From assembly GCF_016901135.1 (NCBI RefSeq), contig NZ_JAFEVL010000061.1:62001-126000 (forward strand): a stretch of 64,000 bases of DNA, written 5' to 3'. Of the stretch, positions 60,223 through 64,000 are shown one piece after another. The position numbers were made by a program, and so were the translations under genes. How positions within the stretch are numbered: position 1 is the stretch's first letter; each line of letters begins with the position of its first letter. The notes below the pieces were generated by a model. That model made no database searches and had not been told where the DNA came from. It saw only the letters and a list, made by a program, of their open reading frames with translations. Source of the stretch: Martinezella lusitana (GTDB lineage: Bacteria; Pseudomonadota; Alphaproteobacteria; Rhizobiales; Rhizobiaceae).

Positions 60223-61131
60223 CTATCGCTGTCGTCCCGACCGCATGCTTTCGGCGACGCCGACGAAGTCGCGGGCGGCCTGCGGCAGGCTTGATCCCTT
60301 GCGCCAGACCATGCCGACCTGCACGACCGGCAGTGAGCCGGAGACGTCGCGGCTCTCGATGCGATCGCCTTCCAGCGACCAGGGGCGATAGACGAGATCC
60401 GGCAGCAGCGCCACGCCGGCGCCTGTTGCAACGAGGCTGCGCACCGCCTCGACCGAGCGCGTGCGGAAGGCGACATGCGGGCGGGCGCCGAGTGCGGACA
60501 GCAACTTGCCGGTGTTCTCCTCGATTTCGTCTATGGTCAGCATGATCAGCGGCTCGCGGGTGATATCGGCAACGCTGATGATGTCTGCGGAAACGAGGGG
60601 ATGGCCCATGGGCAACCAGAGGCGGTAGGGCGACGTTTCGAGGATTTCGGCCTGCAGGGCCATGCGGTCGCGCAGGTTGGAAATGACCATGACGGCGACG
60701 TCGAGCTCGCCGCCAACCAGAAGATGTTCCAGGTAACCGCCATTGTCCTCGATGGCGCTGACTTCGACGCCGGGGCAGGCACGACGGTAGCGCGCCAGAA
60801 GATCCGACAGGACATAACCGGCGACAAGCGAGGTCACCCCGATGTTCAGCGTGCCGCCGGCCGCGTTCTGCTGGCCTGAAAAGCTCGTGCGGGCGTCGGA
60901 AACGGTGGCGAGAATCTTCGTGGCGTGGCGCAGGAACTGATGGCCGTTATGGGTAATGGACAGCCCGCGCGGATGCCGGTCGAACAGCTCGACTCCGAGG
61001 TCGCCTTCCAGCTCCTTCAGGGCCTCAGTGACGGAGGATTGCGAGATCGACAGGTTCTGCGCGGCGCGGGTGATCGAGCCCTGTTCCGCCACGGCGACAA
61101 AGTATTGCAGCTGTCTCAAGGTGAACGCCAT
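60223..61131 (-). CDS. LysR family transcriptional regulator
   Basis: A 302-residue regulator. The N-terminal helix-turn-helix is FVAVAEQGSITRAAQNLSISQSSVTEALKELEGDLGVELFDR at residues 10-51, followed by a periplasmic-binding-like effector domain (TLNIGVTSLVAGYVLSDLL and onward). It resembles LysR proteins that respond to nitrogenous or aromatic compounds. The start at 61131 gives the standard MAFTLRQLQYF. Targets are not shown; the adjacent exonuclease and ydc-type operon lie downstream on the same strand. Confidence 0.9.
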   Translation of the reverse strand: MAFTLRQLQYFVAVAEQGSITRAAQNLSISQSSVTEALKELEGDLGVELFDRHPRGLSITHNGHQFLRHATKILATVSDARTSFSGQQNAAGGTLNIGVTSLVAGYVLSDLLARYRRACPGVEVSAIEDNGGYLEHLLVGGELDVAVMVISNLRDRMALQAEILETSPYRLWLPMGHPLVSADIISVADITREPLIMLTIDEIEENTGKLLSALGARPHVAFRTRSVEAVRSLVATGAGVALLPDLVYRPWSLEGDRIESRDVSGSLPVVQVGMVWRKGSSLPQAARDFVGVAESMRSGRQR

Positions 61132-61325
61132 GTTGCCGTTAGAGCATGTGCGCGGCATTGAAGGCAAGCGCTGCCATCGCTGTGAAAGTTCGGACCTTTT
61201 TTGGTGACGATGCCGTCAGAGTTGCAAGTTTCGCTTCTGCTTTAAGTATTCCGAAACGCGATATCCCTAACGTGAGGGTTGATCATCTTTGTTGTCTTGG
61301 AGCGGTCTATGCGGGAGCAGTTGGC

Positions 61326-62159
61326 GTGAGCGCCTTACTGCACATTTTCCGGATTCCCCGGAAGTTTGTCGTCATGATCGGCGGAGTGGCCTTCCTCGTA
61401 GGCTCCTCCGGCGTTTTGGCGCTTTATATCGGCAAGGACAGGCTGCTCGGTTTCGCGTCCGCTTCCCCCAACGGGCTGCAGTGCACCGACGTCAATCTCG
61501 TTACCATCCGCAAGGAAAATCGCTTCTGGGTGCGTAAATATATCCGCACCGATCCGACCGATGGCTTGACCCGGGTGAGAACGGCGCTGCGCGTCGCTAA
61601 GGCCGTGTACCAGGAGCAAAAGCCCGATCTCGTTCAGGTTGTGGTCCTCGACAAGAATGGGCCGTCGCTGCGCTCCGACATACGCGGCCGGGCGCTCGGT
61701 GCCGATGTCGTCTATGTCCCGCATCCCGACAAACTTACCGATGGCAGTGTCGAGGAGCCGGTCACAGCACGTTATTACAATGGCGGCGCGAGCAACGCTG
61801 GCTTGTTTTACGGCGAACAGATCACCATGCCGGTCGAGGATATCGATGCAGCACTGGCCGGATTGAAGGACTACAGCGATTGCGACAACGCGCTGGCGGC
61901 CGACGCCGGCGGCAGCGCCAAGAAGGACAAGCTCAAGGCAGCAATCGCCGCCGAAGAAAAGGCGGCTGCCAAGACGGAACAGCGGGATGCGAAGCCGGCC
62001 CCTCCGGAGCCGAAGTCGACCGGCAACGTGCAGCCCGGATATGACAAGAATGGCGAATTCATCGGCGCCGATGCCAGCGACAAGGAAAAGAGCCCCTCAC
62101 CGGGGCTCGATCCAACCATGACGGGTGCAGCCGACCGACGCTCGCCGGTAACGAACTAA
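61326..62159 (+). CDS. Conserved rhizobial membrane-anchored hypothetical protein
   Basis: A 277-residue protein starting at GTG 61326 (preceded by GGGAG). A single hydrophobic segment (FVVMIGGVAFLVGSSGVLALYI) spans about residues 14-35. The middle domain has TDVNLVTIRKENRFWVRKYIRTDPTDGLTRVRTALRVAKAVY and then EPVTARYYNGGASN. The C-terminal third is a charged Lys/Ala/Glu-rich tail, probably disordered. I recognise it only as a protein family common in Rhizobium. A 180-base longer frame upstream has no ribosome site and is rejected. Confidence 0.7.
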   Translation: MSALLHIFRIPRKFVVMIGGVAFLVGSSGVLALYIGKDRLLGFASASPNGLQCTDVNLVTIRKENRFWVRKYIRTDPTDGLTRVRTALRVAKAVYQEQKPDLVQVVVLDKNGPSLRSDIRGRALGADVVYVPHPDKLTDGSVEEPVTARYYNGGASNAGLFYGEQITMPVEDIDAALAGLKDYSDCDNALAADAGGSAKKDKLKAAIAAEEKAAAKTEQRDAKPAPPEPKSTGNVQPGYDKNGEFIGADASDKEKSPSPGLDPTMTGAADRRSPVTN

Positions 62160-62200
62160 TCCAAGCTAGCTTCGCGCTCTCGGGCGGGAAGGCAATAGCC

Positions 62201-62485
62201 TCAATCCACCAGATGCTTCTCGCCGATAGCTTGGTAAAGCGCAAAGAGCGCCTCGTGCACTTCGCCGGCAAGACGGTAGAAATCGGGATCCGCCACGATG
62301 GCGGGGTGTTGCAGCAAATGATCGTCGGTCATGTCGAGCATGAGCGATGTCGTGTGCATCGCCTCGTGGCAGCCGAAAGTTCCCGGCGCGTATTGCGATA
62401 GATCGATATCGCCGATCTCCGCAAGATCGGCCAGCCGCTGCTGCTCGCTGTCGGCATCCGGGGCCAATGTCTCTTTCTCGGTCAT
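62201..62485 (-). CDS. Small conserved hypothetical protein
   Basis: A 94-residue acidic, mostly helical protein (TFGCHEAMHTTSLMLDMTDDHLLQHPAIVADPDFYRLAGEVHEALFALYQAIG). The His and acidic residues could bind a metal, but no family motif is clear. It starts 37 bases after lysS on the same strand and may share its transcript. Homologues beside lysS are seen in rhizobia; function unknown. Confidence 0.7.
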   Translation of the reverse strand: MTEKETLAPDADSEQQRLADLAEIGDIDLSQYAPGTFGCHEAMHTTSLMLDMTDDHLLQHPAIVADPDFYRLAGEVHEALFALYQAIGEKHLVD

Positions 62486-62521
62486 GGTTCACACCTTTGA
62501 TTTTCGGAGGGCGAAACTATC

Positions 62522-64000
62522 TCAATCCGCCTTGGCGCGCCGCGCCGGGAAGAGGATGATGTCGCGGATCGACGGCGAGTTGGTCAGCAGCATGATCAGG
62601 CGATCGACGCCGATGCCGAGACCGCCGGCAGGCGGCATGCCCTGGTCGATGGCGTCGAGGAATTCCTCGTCCAGTTCCTTCTGCTTTTCGCCGCGCGCAT
62701 GCGCCTGCTCGAGCTGCTCGACCATGCGGGCGCGCTGCTCTTCCGGATCGTTGAGTTCCGAGAAGGCGTTGCCGAGTTCCCAGGCGTTGCAATAGGTTTC
62801 GAAGCGCTCGACGAGGCGCGGCTCGCCCGGCACTTCCTTGGCGAAGGGCGAGATGTCCTTCGGGAAATGCGTGACATGTGCCGGCTGGATCAGCGTGCCC
62901 TCGACCTTTTCTTCGAAGATGAAGGCGAGGCATTCGCCCCAGGTCGCGTCTTTCTCGACGGTAAAGCCGGCGGCCTTGGAGGCGGCGCGGGCTTCTTCAT
63001 CGGTCTTGATCGCCAGGAAGTCGATGCCGGTCGCCTCCTTGACGGCATCGGGCATCGGTACGCGACGGAACGGACCCTTGAAGGAGATCTGCTTGTCGCC
63101 GAAGGCGAATTCGGTGCTGCCGTGGATCGACATGGCGAGCGTCGAGAACAGCCGCTCGACGAGGTCCATGATGTCCTCGTAGTCGGCGTAAGCCCAGTAG
63201 CACTCCATCATGGTGAATTCTGGATTGTGCCGGGTGGAGACGCCTTCGTTGCGGAAGTTGCGGTTGATTTCGAAGACCTTGTCGGTGAGGCCCGAAACCA
63301 GCGTGCGCTTCAGGAACAGTTCCGGCGCGATGCGCAGGTACATGTCTAGCTTCAGCGTGTTGTGATGCGTCTTGAACGGCTCGGCGGTGGCGCCGCCATA
63401 GACCGAATGCAGCATCGGCGTCTCGACTTCCATGAAGCCGTCATTTTCCATGAAGCGGCGGATGCCGGAGACGATGCGACTGCGCTGCTGGAAGCGGAGC
63501 TTCGATTCCTCGTTGGTCATGATGTCGAGATGGCGCTTGCGATAGCGCAGCTCGATATCGGAAAGCCCGTGCCACTTTTCGGGCATCGGCAGCAGCGACT
63601 TGGTCAGCATGGTGATCTGCTGCGCATTGATCGTCAGCTCGCCGCGCTTGGTGCGGCGGACGACGCCGGTAACACCGATGATGTCGCCGATGTCGATCAT
63701 CGGCAATAGGGCGCGGGCCTCTTCACCGGTCACGTCCTTGTGGCTGAAGATCTGGATCTTGGCCGAGGCGTCATGGATGTCCATGAACATGCCGGAATTG
63801 CGCGAGGAATAGACGCGGCCGGCGACGGTGACGACGTCGGCGGTTTCCGTATCCGGCTCCAGGCCCTCGTATTTCGCTGCCAGTTCGGCATTGGTCAGCG
63901 TCCGGTGGAAATGCGCCGGATAGACGTCGCCGATCTGCTCGCGCAGCAGCTTCAGCTTCTGCGCGCGAACTTCCGTTGCGTCGGAGGAGAGGGTGGCGGT
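62522..64000 (-). CDS. lysS: Lysine--tRNA ligase, class II (5' end beyond window)
   Basis: The visible 492 residues are open to the right edge of the window, so the first few codons lie outside. An OB-fold anticodon domain (TVAGRVYSSRNSGMFMDIHD) comes first. Class II motif 2 is FRNEGVSTRHNPEFT, and motif 3 is GIGVDRLIMLLTNSPSIRDI at the end. All are those of bacterial LysS (about 500 residues). It charges tRNA-Lys in the cytoplasm. Some alphaproteobacteria use a class I LysRS instead; this one has the class II form. Confidence 0.96.
   Translation of the reverse strand, partial: TATLSSDATEVRAQKLKLLREQIGDVYPAHFHRTLTNAELAAKYEGLEPDTETADVVTVAGRVYSSRNSGMFMDIHDASAKIQIFSHKDVTGEEARALLPMIDIGDIIGVTGVVRRTKRGELTINAQQITMLTKSLLPMPEKWHGLSDIELRYRKRHLDIMTNEESKLRFQQRSRIVSGIRRFMENDGFMEVETPMLHSVYGGATAEPFKTHHNTLKLDMYLRIAPELFLKRTLVSGLTDKVFEINRNFRNEGVSTRHNPEFTMMECYWAYADYEDIMDLVERLFSTLAMSIHGSTEFAFGDKQISFKGPFRRVPMPDAVKEATGIDFLAIKTDEEARAASKAAGFTVEKDATWGECLAFIFEEKVEGTLIQPAHVTHFPKDISPFAKEVPGEPRLVERFETYCNAWELGNAFSELNDPEEQRARMVEQLEQAHARGEKQKELDEEFLDAIDQGMPPAGGLGIGVDRLIMLLTNSPSIRDIILFPARRAKAD

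Overview
The window reads as chromosomal DNA of a Rhizobium/Agrobacterium-type alphaproteobacterium. Pointers are the conserved neighbourhood murA-DUF2948-hisD-UPF0262-phosphatase-infA-maf-yacG-tRNA-Phe, small families typical of Rhizobiales (UPF0262, DUF2948, DUF6030, DUF2244, DUF1328), dense ABC importers for polyols, sugars and polyamine-like solutes, and many palindromic intergenic repeats of the rhizobial RIME type. This placement is inference from protein and repeat recognition, not from a search.

Layout. 1-4.5 kb: a small conserved protein, ddl, a decayed Omp25-like porin, and a short AT-rich insertion (an alpha/beta-hydrolase-like gene beside a broken DUF6538-type integrase) ending at tRNA-Thr(GGT). 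4.5-10.4 kb: the housekeeping block from murA to yacG and tRNA-Phe(GAA). 10.7-15.5 kb: the prkA-yeaH-spoVR operon. 15.5-22 kb, minus strand: a DHA2-type efflux pump, DUF6030, cutC/ROK kinase, and a two-component system. 22.2-32 kb: a polyol operon (fucU, SorC regulator, smoEFGK importer, mannitol dehydrogenase, HAD phosphatase, FGGY kinase) followed by a convergent RpiR regulator. 33-39 kb: CysZ-like protein, nth, DUF2244, Ada-like repair protein, SorC regulator and transaldolase.

39.2-52.4 kb is the most interesting region. A divergent, IclR-controlled cluster holds an ABC sugar importer and a set of enzymes that looks like a non-phosphorylative sugar-acid pathway: mutarotase, Gfo/Idh dehydrogenase, AH2 lactonase, enolase-superfamily dehydratase and SDR. 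It also has a CaiB/BaiF CoA-transferase, two MaoC-like proteins and a solute-binding-protein homologue without a signal peptide. The last four do not fit the standard route, which ends with an FAH-type hydrolase that I do not see here. A perfect 16-bp palindrome sits in the divergent promoter region.

52.5-64 kb: DUF1345 and DUF1328 membrane proteins (the latter with an EcfG-like general-stress promoter), a ydcSTUV-patD type transport and aldehyde-dehydrogenase operon, a DEDDh exonuclease, a LysR regulator, two small conserved proteins and lysS, whose 5' end runs off the window.

RIME-like elements occur between genes and twice inside operons (48.7-48.9 and 58.0-58.2 kb). Hairpins directly after two binding-protein genes probably lower expression of the permease genes relative to the binding protein.
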